A program made the translations under genes and the position numbers. From NCBI RefSeq assembly GCF_041260155.1, contig NC_091934.1, positions 41,106,194 through 41,170,193 of the forward strand: a stretch of DNA of 64,000 nucleotides. Direction: 5' to 3'. The notes under the pieces are model-generated. The model saw only the letters and a program-made list of their open reading frames with translations. It was not told where the DNA came from and made no database searches. Positions within the stretch are counted from its first letter, which is position 1. Every line of letters begins with the position of its first letter. Below, in pieces: positions 48,520 to 62,179 of this stretch. The DNA comes from Ptychodera flava (taxonomy: Eukaryota > Hemichordata > Enteropneusta > Ptychoderidae).

Positions 48520-51500
48520 ATGTCCACCGTCAGAGACAAACAGACTGCAGATAGGACTGGCAAACTTACAGACAAATATGAAAACGTGTCGTTACAACGC
48601 CAGATATTCAAGCATGGACAAAATGAGAGAGACCATCGGAGAAAGCAATACCAAGCTCGAGTCGGAGAAAACGTGAAACGGCAATCGTACATTAACGGAT
48701 AAAAACCATTCTCATGCAGCACTAAGCGCCAACGGTTACAACATATAAATTCAACGAGAATATAACGACTACGATGACTACAAAAACTTTACCAGTATGT
48801 ACGTGCATCTGAAACCAGCAGATAAAAGCAAAAGCGTCGCAACATTACCGTGATAGCTGTGCACGACTCTTCACAATCAGCGAGCCTCTTCCTGAATGAC
48901 CAGTGTGTGCCGTCCGTGAATGGTGACCACCTATTTCATTGCATAAGAAATAGATTTGAATTTGCCCTAGGGATCAGATGTGTAACGTCTTAAAAAAGTC
49001 ACCGTGACACGGAACTTCAAGGCAATGTCGGACTCAACACGATTCTGAATTCAAAAATCTGTATAGCACACTAAATAACTTTCACTATACAAACCAGTCC
49101 TATCGTCATTTTCTCCCATTTATATGTCTTTATAAACGTGAGACATATAGAGCAATACGTTATCATGTAACTGCATGGTGTAGAATTAGCCAAACTTACG
49201 GGCTTTTGGCTCTTGCGACCATTGTCGCAGATTTGACTTTCTAACGACGTCGACAAAATAATGGAGAGAGACAAACTTGTGACTGGCACAAGCTTCAAAT
49301 CTACTCATCTACTCAAATCTACTACTTTAAAATATGATACAGAAAGAAATCAGACACGTTTATTTCTTCTGTTTTTTCTTCATGTCCTTCATGTGAATGA
49401 TAAATAAGTCGACTTCAAAATCTAGTTGATTTCAAATGCATTGTCTTTTTATAGGCATAGAAGAACAAATCAAAAGAAATGTGTTGATAATTAGAATTTT
49501 TATGAGTTAGAGGTAATCCGGTACCAGGTACGGATAGCGGAACCTGCCTGCTGATCAGACCAAACTACAACTAGTATGTAAAGTAAGGGGCATTGTCTCA
49601 CCATGTTCAGAACACGTGCAAATGACTGATAAACAAACCTACAGATCTGGTCATCGCCCTTTTTGGCATGAGGGTTGGAGTCAAAGGCCAAGATGTGTTG
49701 CGTCCTTTGTCCTAACTGTAGAAAGATGCTGGAAATGGGCCAATCCCAAATATTTACGGTCCATTATGTCCACCAGTTCCGTGTACGAGTCACTCTAAGG
49801 AGGTGATTGGTGCGGTGTTTTCCTGTGATTTTAGAGGCGAACAATTACGGTGTTAGTTTGAGTCGGGTACCGTTAAACAAACTTTCCCCAGAAGCAGAAT
49901 AAAATTGTTTCGTAAGGTGCAACAATGGGCAACTTTTTTGGCAGAGAGCAGATGTGACCTTATTATGAAGCGAATTAAATAAAAGAAAAAGTGACTGAGT
50001 GGTGACAATTTTGTCGTTTTTCTTCGTCATATCACCTGATTAGTTTGACAAACAAGTGGCCTACAAGAATTACCACAAGTATGGCATTGTACACGACAAG
50101 AAGCCAACAGGCGTATTACAGCACATAGCTTTACCATTGCCTGATAAGTAACCCTCACACCAATCTGACGAGTAATTAAAACCCCCTCACAGAGCCAATG
50201 ATTTCGAGGAGATTTCAGACCAGCTTAAGTTTCAAAAAATATATCATCGAAGAAGTGACGCCATGACTGAAAAATTTAAATCTCACCTCATTTATTACAA
50301 ATGAAAAAATTGACTGTTTTTGTCCAAAAAAATTGAAAATATGGTTACCAGTAAAATATCCATATCTTCACTGACTTCAGCAGATGACTACCCATAGCTA
50401 GTGCTGTTTAAATACTTCCGTTTACGTTCGTATGATATAATAGAAAAATGGCATTGCGATAATATCAATCTTGAAATTTTACAAAAAGACTCGGTCGAAA
50501 AAGCCGCTGTGAAAAACGTATTCAAAATCGCTGTCACTATTCCACTTACAGAATTTTATTATTAGACACACAAATTCCCTCTGAAGGGAAGAAAGCGTTA
50601 CAAAAACAAATGAGGAAGTTACTCAGAAGAAACCAAAACAGAGTTTCAAAATAATAATAAGAAAAAGAAGTAAATTCATACAAAAAAACAACAATAGCAT
50701 GATTAATCCATGAAGAGTTTACAAGATGAAATAGAAAATTCGAAGAAACTGTTAAAGAAAACGATGACCAACGCCTCAGTTTATCCCTGACGCTTTCAAT
50801 AAATACTATCACTAGACATCTTGATCGTTAGGTAAGTAAGCGACTCTTACTCGAACAGATCTGAAAGCTACCAGTAATGGAGCATTTTAAAAAATTAACC
50901 CCTAAAGGAAATGACAATGCTGAAGTGTTTATTATCAGTTCTCATCATCTTTGAGGGCTGAAGATTGTCATGGAACAAAATCTAAGGGTACACTGTATTT
51001 CTGTTCGATGTGTCTTAGAAGTAAAATGGGAACGCCGATTTTTCTCCACTCTTGTCGAATCATCGATATTGTGAAGAAAATAACAATGTTTTTAAGTTTG
51101 AGTCATCAGCCATCTCAATCGTTATTTTATATTCCTATGACTTGTTGCTATGAAAGAAGTGTTAGCGCCAGTTAATTTTGAATTCAAACAGGTAAAAACA
51201 AAAGTAACATAATAATGTATACTATAAATAAAAATCAGATACTGTTTTGTTCAACAACTGTCTTTATAATCAGAGGTTTCGTCGCTCAAAGTCACGTTCT
51301 GTAAAATCGAAATTCCTTCATATGAAACTCAGAGTTTTGAAACAGAAAGTTAGCATTGCCGAGGGCCAAAAGCTATGTGTATTTCGCATTTTCGAAATTT
51401 CCTCAAGTAAGTTAGGCGCTTACAGAAAATGCTTCACTGTAACTTAAACCATGTGTCAGATAGTCTCTGTTAGAGACCTCTCGGTACAGCCATATCCTAT

Positions 51501-54500
51501 CAAGGCAATATCACCGTGTCATAAACCCCTAGAGGACAATCAAGAACTCTTTCTGAAACATACATATTATGACGTCATAGAGTAGTAAATCATGACAGCT
51601 CCAAACCAAAGCCTCTGATGTTACCTACTTGGACAAAATTTGAATTTTCACTGCGTTATATGTTACTTGTAAAAATCTTTCAGAGTAATCCAGGTTTGAA
51701 AGAACCCGTCCAAATCTTTGCTCTGTGATTTGAAGTACTAGTATTCTCAAAATGTAATTTCAAAGTAAAATTAAAATTGTTTATAAAGGAAAATCGTCCC
51801 TTTACTTGTATAGGCTTCTCTGATTTTTCCTCACATTTGAGTACGTCGAGAGGTTTTCTCTTTAGTGAAAACTGATTTTCCTAGTAGGTCGTTCATTTAT
51901 TAAAAGTGTAAATAATAAACAGATAAAAATTATTAAAATAAATAATGTATAATTCAATAAATACGATGCCCATATTTGTATAACTTTCCCGCTGTACCGT
52001 GATTACACGATGACTTGTAGTGATTGATAAACCATCTCGATTCTAAGTGACAACGTCATGTAAATTATTGCCACGAGGAATACAACATCTTTCTTTGAAA
52101 TTCTGATGGATAATATCTTTGAGCGTAACATTACTTGAAAACTAATCTCTTCACGAAATTCTAAAACACTCACGCGTGTTAGAAAACAAGAAAAAAAAAA
52201 CCGACTATGGGTATTACGCAAAATCACGACGCGTCAGTAGTAATAACCTTAAAATTGAATTCCTTAAGTGGTATGGATAAAACATTGAAAATTTAAATCG
52301 AAATTCCAAATTTCTTGCGATGTACGCGTACCACTGCGTTTCAGCTTACTTGATACGCGTTCCCAATGAAGAGACATCGGTGACTGACAGAGTTGGTGGA
52401 CTCGTCTCTTGCATGCACTGACAGATTACGTAAGATAACCCGGAAAGTAGTAATGAATCGCTTTCGTTCAACTTCTCGCACATCACATCTCTGAAAACGA
52501 TCATCTACCTAGGAGTGATCACGTGATCTTTGAGTATAGGCCAGATCTCACCATGGATGTTACATCCATGATCTCACCGAAGGAGATTTGTATCGGTACC
52601 GAAGAAAAAAAAATGCTACTGAATGTCCAGTTTTTTGTACAAAGGGCGATAGGCTAAAAAAGTTTGAATCCTCATCTGAATGATATAGAGGACAATATTG
52701 CTGTCCGTTTGATAAAAAAACACCTGCGATTGCATACACTGACTTACATCGGTGCGCGTAGAAAAAGTTTCAGACAAATAGGATTGAAAGCGATCACATG
52801 ATGACATCGTTAATACCGATTAAATTACACTCCATGTTTTTAATTTTTGATTTCGGTGAAGAAAATTTAGGCAAGACAAGGCAACAGCGCAACAACTGTT
52901 TCGTCTAAGGCAGTACTCTTTTGCCTGTGAATATGAATCACAGAAGGTTTCCCGAATGTACGTTTTATACGTGGAACAGCCTGTTTTCCCCTCGGTCCAC
53001 GTACGCGCTATAACGTAACAAGTCGTGCGTGAAGCTTATGAATAAGATGGTTTGGTGCGGTTTCGATTTGACAGAGTTCGTCAATAGAATACGCATGTAG
53101 ATGGGGACATCCCTACATCGCGCAAAAACCTTGCGTAATACTAATTAAGACGGTGTGCGGTGGGACATGCGAGATGTCGCTAATAGAGCGTAGCTGAGTA
53201 TGTAACTTTATGAACACGGTAGTTCTCACAAAGGTGTGACAATCATGTGAAAACCCATCACTTGCTGCCGATACCTTTGAACATGTACACATAATGTTTG
53301 AAAGGAAAGATTGTCCACAGCTTTGTCAAAATAATTATTTTGACCTCTTTTCCCTTTGTTAAGGTAAGACCATTAGTAAAGACTTTTGAAAGGACAGCGG
53401 ATGAATACAGGCTCATTGTGTGGGACTGTGTTTAAGACAGACAGCAACAGCTTTGCCCTTCCGTGTCCGTCCATACAAGAAGCATTGAGTTTGGCCACGC
53501 TGTAAGAATGGTGAGTATGAGGCCTGTCGGGAGAACTTATCAATCTCTCGCAATGATCTACGGGTAGGGTGTTTTCGTCACTCATTTCACTTGAGATGGA
53601 ATGGTCCTTTTCTCGGCACAGTATATCCAGTGATGAGGCAGGTAATGATCACTGGAAGGTGTACCACACTGACTTGGTCATTTATCAATCACAATTTGCA
53701 TGGAGTCCAGCGCCACTCATTTGATACGTTGCAGTATAGCATCAGTGCTTGTCTATCTTATATCAATAAAAAATGTTTTTTTTTTTGCCATTATTGAGTT
53801 TTGTTGTCTTTTCCCTCTCAGCTATCAGATAGAAGTATCAACAATAGACAAAATTCGATCACAATTGAAGTTTTATTTGCAATAAGTAGGAAAAGGGAAA
53901 TAAAGTGATAATGCCATAATGAAAAAAGTATAAAAAGAGAGGCAAAATTCAGAAGCTGTTTAAAACATCAATGTTTGTACTATAAAGACATTTTGATGTG
54001 AAATTGTCATGTTTCTCGCTGTATTGATTTCATGCAGTGGTTGTTAAGCTGGATCTGTGTTGAATGTCTTGTATTGAAATTAGGTAACAGGGCTCTCAAA
54101 AGTTACATATCAATCACAATTATTGGCATAATACATTCTATCTAGTTAAAACAAGCGGCGAGGAAAACCGTCATATATTATTCTTTACCGTACACCTGGT
54201 ATGTACAAAATTAAACTGGTATGTACAAAATTAAACGGACTGCTGGCCAACAAAATGTAAATATGAGCAAGCCAAATTTGTCACGATGAGACAAATAAGC
54301 TGTCTTGAATCTATGATAAGGGTGCCACAAAGGATTGAAATCTTGTTTTCCTGAAAAAATTACACAATGAATATTTGTGAATTTTGCAAACGAGCAAGGC
54401 TGCCCTGTTTATGTCTGGTGAATGCAATGTAATGATTAAAGCGATGTACTGTGCATAGACTCAAAGATTCCGTCGCGTGCGGGCGCTCCGGCGCACTGCG

Positions 54501-55960
54501 ACCTACGACCCTAAGTGGTATCATGTAATGTCATTTCAGCTGGACAACTTAGGGGCTTAAAAATGATAAAATTAAATTTTTACATAGAAAATTCGGTTTC
54601 TAGTTATGTTTGAAAAAAATGATATACCACATAACAGTGATTTAAATATATCAATGCGCTGCCCGATGATAAAAGTCGTTCTATTTGTTAACATATTTTC
54701 GTCCGTCATCGTCGTCTGCTGTAGAGTATGGTTGTCATTTGCAAACATCTTGAGTTACGTACACAATGTGAATAAAATAGCCATGTGTTGTTACACTGTC
54801 TGTTTCTCAAATTAAACTGTACGTGTATAAATACAATATTTGAAATCGATTTCTTGGCGCGCGGGCAATTTTTCTGTTATCTGCCGGCAAGAAAAGGGCG
54901 GGGCGGGAGAGAAATTCATCTTGGACCCCATTTGACTGTTTTCCCTTGCTTAGCTAGCAGCAGTTAGGAAAAACTGAGAGAGCTGCAGTAGGATCGGTTT
55001 CTTGACTTATCGGGGGGGGGGGGGGCAGGCGTTGGAGGGACGTTTTGAAGCCGGGAGAGCACTGTCTACAGCTTGAATGATGTGTAAAGAATCATCTAGC
55101 AATTTCACTTAGGGATGAGGGCAAGGAAAACGATAAGGGAAGATTTTGTAATCTAAAGGGGGGGGGGGTCAGTTGCGAACAATTCTCCTTTCGCATGAAT
55201 ATTTGAATTTTGTGAAATAATATCATGGTAGAATAGTATACTAAACATAGAAACACCAATGGTTATGATTTGAAAATCGACTTGCTTGATGTATCGGTTC
55301 GACGAATCGTGTCAGACTATGAGTTATTTTTGCAGGCGTTTTATTCGTTTAATTCTTGGAATTAATGAGTAAACTCGGGTGAAAAATTCAACTATTGAAG
55401 ATTGGAAATATTCTTAGCAAACTTTTTGCTGGTCAACAATGAACGGGACATTGTCAACTTAAGGGTTTAGAGACTTAAGAACTTAATAAAAGTGAGAAGA
55501 AGTTTGAGAATCAAGTTCAAGAAATATCCAATAGATAAACAGCTTCTGAAACCGAGTTTTGCTCTTTCGAGATGATTTTATTCTTAAAAAGACATATAGC
55601 ATATATAAAACATATCATCTCAAATATTCCAATATACTATTGGTAGATCAAATAACAGCAAATAGATCAAATTCATATAAAAATATATCGCAAAGACCAG
55701 CTTTGCTCGTTGAGATCAGTGACAAAAATGGCAATGTTTACATTTCAAAGTTAAAAAAAATCAATTAAGTGCTGCATCAGGCAACGCATTCTATCTTCTG
55801 AACAGTATTTTAACGTACGCGTCTTTTGAAAGTGTCTCTATCACTGGAGCTTAAAATCAGTTCGTATCAGACTCAGTCTGGTAAAACATTGTTAAGTTTT
55901 TTATCAACCCTAAAAACTTACAAATTACGTAACACTAAGTATAAAATGTCCATGTATATC
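48520..55960. other. No supported gene
   Basis: About 7.4 kb with only short frames (up to 88 codons) lacking domains or splice pairs. A minus-strand donor-like site (AAAGCCC then GTAAGT) lies near 49197 and TATA-like motifs lie near 49120-49132, but I cannot link them to a coding exon. G-runs occur near 55013-55025 and 55160. Confidence 0.45.
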
Positions 55961-55965
55961 ATAAA

Positions 55966-55971
55966 TTTATT
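55966..55971 (-). terminator. Poly(A) signal overlapping the YHYH stop codon
   Basis: AATAAA on the minus strand (55971-55966) overlaps the TAA stop at 55972-55970 by two bases. If used, the 3' UTR would be only about 15-25 bases. A more distal signal may be used instead. Confidence 0.4.
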
Positions 55972-57532
55972 ATGACCCTAGAAGCACACGTCTTAGCATT
56001 GATCTCTTAAATCGCCTGCCTGTGTTCAAATTTTGAGTTGGTCCGTGTGGCCCAAACTGCCGGCTCGGTGTTTCATCGAATTCTGGTTTTTGATTGAAAG
56101 CATCCCAATACTGGCCACTCTGCATCTCGTTACCAATATTATCACCGTCGAATGTTTGTCTTCCCTCGGGGTAACCACTCGCGATCTGGTTTCCTTGGTA
56201 ATATCCATCGACCATATCGTTGTAGTATCCGTCGGCACCCTGTCTGCCAGTGTAGCCACCATCAGGCATCAGATTATTTTGGTAGTATTTATTACTTAAA
56301 GTTTGTAATTGACGATCAGAGAGAGCGTTGCTTGGCATTTGTCGGGCCTGATAATCAGTAATTGGCAATTTAGCTCCAGGAAAGTAACTACTTGGCAATC
56401 TACTCGGAAAATACCCACTTGATACTTGCATTCGACCATCATTGCGGCTAAGACTTGGCATTTGTCCATCTTGACCACCAACACTTGGCGCCTGACTTTC
56501 AGGATGGCCGCCGTTTGGAATCTGACCACTGGAACCCCTTGGCCGTCCAACACGTGGCGTCTGACCGTCAGGGCGGTTTCCACTTGGAATCTGGCCATCA
56601 GGACTGCTGCCACTTGGCATTTGACCACTTGGTCGGCCACTACTTGGCGTCTGGCCATCAGGGCGCCTACCACTTGTTGGCGTCTGACCACCAGGATTGC
56701 CACCACTTGGCATCTGACCCCCTGGATTGTTACCATCAGGAACCTGGCCACCTGGCATCTGACTTCCATCGGTTTGACTGTCGCAGAAACTCAAATCACT
56801 GTCCCGATCTGTACCGATTTTATTGCAGGCAAAATAGCATTGACCCATGAAATTGGTTTGTGCAGGGACACCTTTCAAGCAACCGATGGAATATGGATAG
56901 TGCTCTGTGAAATGGTATTGATAGAACCCATCGACATATCGACCACTACAGACATCTATATCAGCTGAAGTGAGATTATTGCCATTTTCATCTGTTGGAC
57001 CATAAATTGGATAACCATCGATGGCCACACCAATGAGCTCTGATTCGTCATTGCTACGATCAAGAAGACACGTGGGCAAATCATGATAATGATACCTTCC
57101 TGTTGGGTCAGGGTGTCCGTTGCATACATGGAATACTTCAACTTCAGTGGCGTCTTCACCTCGAGCGTTGAAGAGATTGAATATTGGGATGCCATTCACA
57201 GATATGCCGATCGGTCCCATCGGCAAACAGCCTGGTGTTTCAGCTTCAGTAGGAGTTACCGGAACAGATATCTGGAAATCTTGTTCTATGATACTGTGAG
57301 GGTTGTCTTGATTCGGGAAAGATCCTGTTTGATGGTCGGGGATAACGTTGCTGGTGAAAATGTGAAGATCGCCCTCGGTGGCAACTGACACCCAACCAAT
57401 CTGGTTCGTGTTTGACTCGGCAATTCCAGTTGTTCTGAACTTGGCCAGTTCGTCGTTCGTGAGTCCATGTACCAACAGAGTCGTGCTGTATAGTATTAAC
57501 GCAAATGATACAGCATAACGTGCCATTGTCAT
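55970..57532 (-). CDS. Secreted YHYH-domain protein
   Basis: A single-exon 520-residue coding region. The start is taken at MTMARY (57532), the first ATG after a strong acceptor (TTTGTTTTGCAG; exon from 57544); the 9 codons before it are intronic or UTR. A signal peptide covers about residues 1-23. The YHYH domain spans about 85-240, with GRYHYHDLPTCLL (YHYH at 147-150), IDGYPIYGP at 171-179, a second YQYHF at 204-208 and eight cysteines that could pair. Then come repeats of PSGxxPDGQ/GGQMP type (about 258-355) and a Gln/Asn/Tyr-rich tail. It ends RFKR then SMLRRVLLGS, a furin-like site that would release a 10-residue peptide. YHYH proteins are known from bacteria, algae and animals but their biochemical role is poorly defined. 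The repeat and signal peptide suggest an extracellular matrix or mucus protein. It lies on the same strand as the acidic family 12 kb away. Confidence 0.93.
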   Translation of the reverse strand: MTMARYAVSFALILYSTTLLVHGLTNDELAKFRTTGIAESNTNQIGWVSVATEGDLHIFTSNVIPDHQTGSFPNQDNPHSIIEQDFQISVPVTPTEAETPGCLPMGPIGISVNGIPIFNLFNARGEDATEVEVFHVCNGHPDPTGRYHYHDLPTCLLDRSNDESELIGVAIDGYPIYGPTDENGNNLTSADIDVCSGRYVDGFYQYHFTEHYPYSIGCLKGVPAQTNFMGQCYFACNKIGTDRDSDLSFCDSQTDGSQMPGGQVPDGNNPGGQMPSGGNPGGQTPTSGRRPDGQTPSSGRPSGQMPSGSSPDGQIPSGNRPDGQTPRVGRPRGSSGQIPNGGHPESQAPSVGGQDGQMPSLSRNDGRMQVSSGYFPSRLPSSYFPGAKLPITDYQARQMPSNALSDRQLQTLSNKYYQNNLMPDGGYTGRQGADGYYNDMVDGYYQGNQIASGYPEGRQTFDGDNIGNEMQSGQYWDAFNQKPEFDETPSRQFGPHGPTQNLNTGRRFKRSMLRRVLLGS

Positions 57533-58702
57533 GTTTAATATATTCTGCAAAACAAACAAAAACCAAAATTAGAGACAACTAGCATATCTACTCTTTTGGT
57601 ATATCTGTTATTCCACAAAACTCATTACTAATACTGGAGATCAAATGACGTCGCAAAATACATTAAAACGTACGAAGGTAAGTGGTGACACATATAAACA
57701 AACCTGTAATCTGAACTATAATGTTAATTATCAAATCACGTGGTCTGAAATGTTTTGTTATTAGTTTTCCACCCTCCACCATGTTTCAGTATCGTTTCAT
57801 CTTATCGTATAACTCGACGAAAACTTGAACTTTATGTCCAATTCTCCATACATGCCATTAACCATGGAGCTAAAAGGTAATTATTTGTTGAAATATATTT
57901 TACATCAACTAGCGGAAATAGTTACAAAATTTGCCTTATCTTCAACTCCTTCCATAGAAATTGAAGCGGAAGATTGCCTATTCTCCGACCCACTGCGCGT
58001 TTACAATGATGACATTCAAATATTATTGCACCCAACTTATTATTCGGTCATTACGATTGTTGGCATAGCGAAAGGTGATAGAGCATAGTTTAATTTGCGG
58101 GATGCAGACACATTTGAGCTCAGTGCGCCTCTCTTCTGCGCATTACAAGCTGTGATGCACGCACTTGTTGCCAAGAAAGGCATGCATGGCTCCCCAAAGT
58201 TAACTAGATATGAATTAGACGTCACAGCTTAATTGAACAGTAAAACTATGATTGTCTTGCAACAATCAACGTTGTCTCTGTGTTCAGCCATTATTTGACT
58301 GGCAATTTTAAGGGTATTGATATCGGGAACTTGAGCTGCTCATAGTGGCAACTCTGCATATCACAACCACAGTCCCTCTAGATGGACTGTGTTACAACAT
58401 TTCACGCTGTGAATTCTTTTTATGCAAACTCAAAAGTATTTGTTCGGTGTACAAAAATAACGAATATTTGATAGAGGGGGAAGATCACAATTTCCTACCT
58501 GTCCTTAGGTCGATGCTCTGACGATAGCACTGATGACATCCCTTCGGCAATATCAATATCACTGTCATGAACACCATCATTCGACAGATATCAAATCGTG
58601 ATTTACCCTTGCTGCCACGTGTTAAGTTAATGCAAAGGCATTTTCAAATGAAAATGTCTACCTAAAGAAATTCTAACTTTAAATTTGTGGGAAAAGACTT
58701 AC

Positions 58703-58867
58703 CTGCTACAATACGACCAATAATGAATCCTTGGATGATGTCTTGTTGAAGTGACGCTTGCTTCAGTCTTCGTTCTTCCAGAAAGGCGAGTCGTACGTTT
58801 GAGTATTCTGCAGTATAAATCTCTGGACTGTTCGCGTTTGCAGAGAGGAACTGCGCTGTTTTGTGGC
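58703..58867 (-). other. Predicted 5' UTR exon of the YHYH gene
   Basis: The exon ends TTGTAGCAG then GTAAGTCTTT, a consensus donor. It would splice over 57545-58702 to the acceptor just before the coding exon. The 5' end is placed about 30 bp below the TATA box. It contains no ATG in a long frame that would displace the YHYH start. Confidence 0.7.
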
Positions 58868-58889
58868 TTACTTGACGAGTTAACGTCCA

Positions 58890-58897
58890 TATTTATA
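58890..58897 (-). promoter_or_regulatory. TATA box of the YHYH gene
   Basis: TATAAATA on the minus strand within GTCTATAAATATGGAC, correctly placed about 190 bp upstream of the exon 1 donor. Confidence 0.7.
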
Positions 58898-59680
58898 GAC
58901 AGTTTTCTTGGTGGAGCCGTTCTCGCCATGAATCACCGTCGTGAAAGTTTAAAGACGGTTATCGAGCGAATTTAGGTCACTCTTTGTTAAGCTGTTTGAA
59001 GACAAGGCGTATGTCCATTGTATGCTCTTCACAGTGACGCATAGAGTAGCATGGTACTCACAGTACTATAGTAATGCACCAAAGACTGTCGTGACAGCCC
59101 TTGCGTGAAGGGCTTCCCTCAAAATTGTAGGACGCTAAAATCGATCAATATGAATGTGTTCGTCACCATATATGGTGAGCTACCTCATTTACTATCGACC
59201 CGGCATTGGCACTATTAGAACTATCCTGTACACCGTAGGAAAACAAACTGTCCATGATTCACCAAATCAACAGAAATCGAACGATCAAATCGTGACAGGA
59301 ACAAGATTTTCATCGCTTAAAATGAAAGGCAATGTGATATTTTGTTCATAATCCATGATAGACAGAACAATTTCACAGATGATATATTTCGTCACGTACA
59401 ACTTTAATGTCGTTGTCTATAGAGGTATGACTATAATCTTTCGATTCAATCTTCCTCGTAGCTACCTGGTACACCTCGTTTGTAAACTCGACGTCGTGCG
59501 CGGCGTTCTATATTTGCCACATACGCCAACAACAGGAATCCTCGGAGGACACCTAATGTCTGATGTGTTGAGCTTTTAAAAACATACTGCTTGCAAGTGC
59601 TCTCATAATAATAATAATCAACTGCGTTTAGAGGCATCTGGTTCACATGCTACATACCACAGAATTCTCTCGGACGCTAA

Positions 59681-59843
59681 TCGTAAAGAGTTACGAAAAC
59701 ATAAATAAGACAATCACAATATATTTAGAAAAAATTAACAAGTATTGAGTTTTCTCATTGCCATTGCTTTGCGAACGCATCTTACACAGGTTTGTAAATA
59801 TTTCTGTATTTCAATTACCAGTAAGTATTTTAAAGTTACCGAA
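59681..59843 (+). repeat. Direct repeat, first copy
   Basis: About 160 bp beginning AATCGTAAAGAGTTACGAAA and containing GACAATCACAATATAT and ACACAGGTTTG. It recurs at 60637-60800 in the same orientation with roughly a dozen differences. Nature unknown. Confidence 0.85.
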
Positions 59844-60636
59844 CTTCGGCTCAGTAATTATATCAGATGACCTGTGCAATTGTCGGCCATGCAAAACGTA
59901 CAGGAACATTTGCGTTGACTTGGTGGTAGAAACAAGTTCCATGTGATGCTTGTACTCCACTCCAACAGATACCTTACCTCCAACAGATATTTTACAGAGG
60001 TCTGTGGTTTTCTGATGAAATGTCGCACATAAATAAGCATCCTCACAGAAATGAGTTCAACAATGCAAGGATTTGGTATGATATTCTCACGAATGTAAGT
60101 TGCAACATTATTCGTATACCTGTACTATGCGAATGTAGGAAATGTTATCTAACAAAATGAAATCGTGCCGCTTCATTCAGTTGACATTCTAAGGTAATTT
60201 TCCAATTTCATAATTTTCAGTATAACAGTAGAGTATAACATTCCAAGTACGATGAACAGTATTGCAACTGTTAGAACTGTTAATGTAAATGTTGGAAAAA
60301 TGAACTCTCTGAAAACGCCATGCGGTAATTTCATATTAACACATAACGATGACATAAATTAATGTAGTTTTCCTCGATTAAGATGGGAGGTACCTCCATG
60401 GTTCAAGTAATACGGAGCTATTAAACAATCAATGATATCGATGTTGTCAAACAATGGGGATACCCGTACCTATTGCACGCAACTTCACGGTGACACATAA
60501 AGCTACATGGGTGCCTGGAACAGTCAGTTGTCTATTATCATGCAAATAGAGTCTAAAATTAGTCGATCGATGACCTAGTCTTAATCATGTTTGTACACCT
60601 TTGCTTGATCAATGATGAGAGCAAACTAGCCTTGAA
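59844..60636. other. Sequence between direct repeats, no gene
   Basis: About 0.8 kb with no supported coding frame. A 60-codon minus-strand frame near 60.2 kb contains a hydrophobic stretch but no other evidence of being a gene. Confidence 0.4.
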
Positions 60637-60800
60637 TCGTAAAGAGTTACGAAAACATAAATAAGACAATCACAATATATTGAAAAAATTAACAAGTATT
60701 CGGTTTCTCATTGCCATGGCTTTGCGTACGCATTGTACACAGGTTTGCAAATATTTCTGTATCTCAATTACAAATACGTCTTTTTAAAGTTACCGATTTG
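60637..60800 (+). repeat. Direct repeat, second copy
   Basis: Second copy of the 160-bp repeat at 59681-59843. Confidence 0.85.
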
Positions 60801-61138
60801 TCTGCTGCTTCGAGTACACGGCATGAAGTGAGCTTGACTGCTTTGCATCCATAATTTTTTCAACTGTGCTAGATTTTTTGAAGGGGATTAAAGTTTTGGT
60901 TAAGGACAGAATTTCATGCTTACCGGACTCCGATTTGTTTTCTTTAGTTTATCATTTTGTAATGATATTCACACAATTCTAATCGTCGCTCCAATAATGT
61001 ATTATATCCTTTCCATATGTTCCTTGTTTCTCCACTGGACATCATCCACCATTAGAAACGCCCTCTATCTTGTGATGCATCTGTATTACAGATACACATA
61101 TGTTCTACTTGGGAACAAAAGCACAACCCAGCGATGGG

Positions 61139-61229
61139 ATACCACGAGATTTTGACCAGTTCACGACATATATGCACAAGCGATAGCGAGTGCATATATG
61201 AAGTGAACTGGTCAAAATCCGAGTGGTAT
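61139..61229. repeat. Hairpin, ~39-bp arms
   Basis: ATACCACGAGATTTTGACCA continues to CATATATGCAC and is mirrored by GTGCATATATG through GGTCAAAATCCGAGTGGTAT, with an AAGCGATAGCGA loop. The surrounding CACAACCCA and TGGGTGTG extend the pairing imperfectly. It resembles the subterminal hairpin at 34815-34952 in layout, though not in sequence. Confidence 0.85.
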
Positions 61230-61339
61230 GTCGTCGGTGGGTGTGATTTATTGCTATTATATCATAACAGATATTGAAATTCTTGCGTGGAACGTCATAA
61301 AAGGAATTTGCTCAAGCTGAGAGATCGCGCGTATGCTAG

Positions 61340-61366
61340 CCGTGGTATATCGCCAGTATACCACGG
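61340..61366. repeat. Short hairpin
   Basis: CCGTGGTATA and TATACCACGG arms around TCGCCAG. It lies about 110 bp from the larger hairpin and may belong to the same element, which continues toward GACCAAATCAGATCGC. Confidence 0.8.
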
Positions 61367-62179
61367 TTATTATTGCGTCTCGACCAAATCAGATCGCTAT
61401 ATTTGCACCATCAATATACTGGTATGATATAATCCTGAATATTGCACGGTGTTTCGTGATTTCTACTCTCGAGTATGACAATGTAAATTTCCCTTTTAGT
61501 CAAGTATTAGCAAAAGTTTACCGCTTTCAATTTCCAGGTGCAAGTTATCCTATCACCTTCTTGTATTGTAAAGAGGAGGGTATCACGGTTGGAGTAGATT
61601 GATAATGCTTGGATTAATATCACATGTTTTCAAAATGGATGACTGGTATTATCATAAATCCCGGACCATAAATGGAGTTTAAATGAGCGTTTTGCAAAGA
61701 AGTTTAAAGAAGGAAGAAACTGCTTTTTCACTCGATTTGTTTAAACGTGCATGTAATATTCAACAATGGTAGCGGAAATCCAACCTGTATTTACCCTAAT
61801 TTGTATTCAATATACATAAATAATGCTAATAAATCGAATACACCTAATAAATATATACCTTCCTAAGCTTGAAGGTTCGTTCAAAATTTCAGCATACAAT
61901 TACGTTATCTAATAGGTTGCTGGATCTTACTGTTATATTGAATGATACAAAATTCACGCAGAGCTTCGTTTCGGGGCCACAAGCTCGACTAGTTTCTTAA
62001 GAATTATTTTTGTGGATCCAGCCAGAATCATGATCTTTCTTGAGTTGAATAGCAAACATTATGAATGTTTTGTTGTTTCTGGCGAATAAAGTTTTCTTTA
62101 TTATTATTAAATAGACTCCCTAAGTTGCTGTGAATAGTGACAATCGACCAATCAGATAACCATTTCCGCTGATCGGTCA

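Noticed and set aside
59681-60800. Long-terminal-repeat element
   Set aside because: The direct repeats lack recognisable terminal dinucleotides, a primer-binding site or any coding sequence between them, so the call is not supported.
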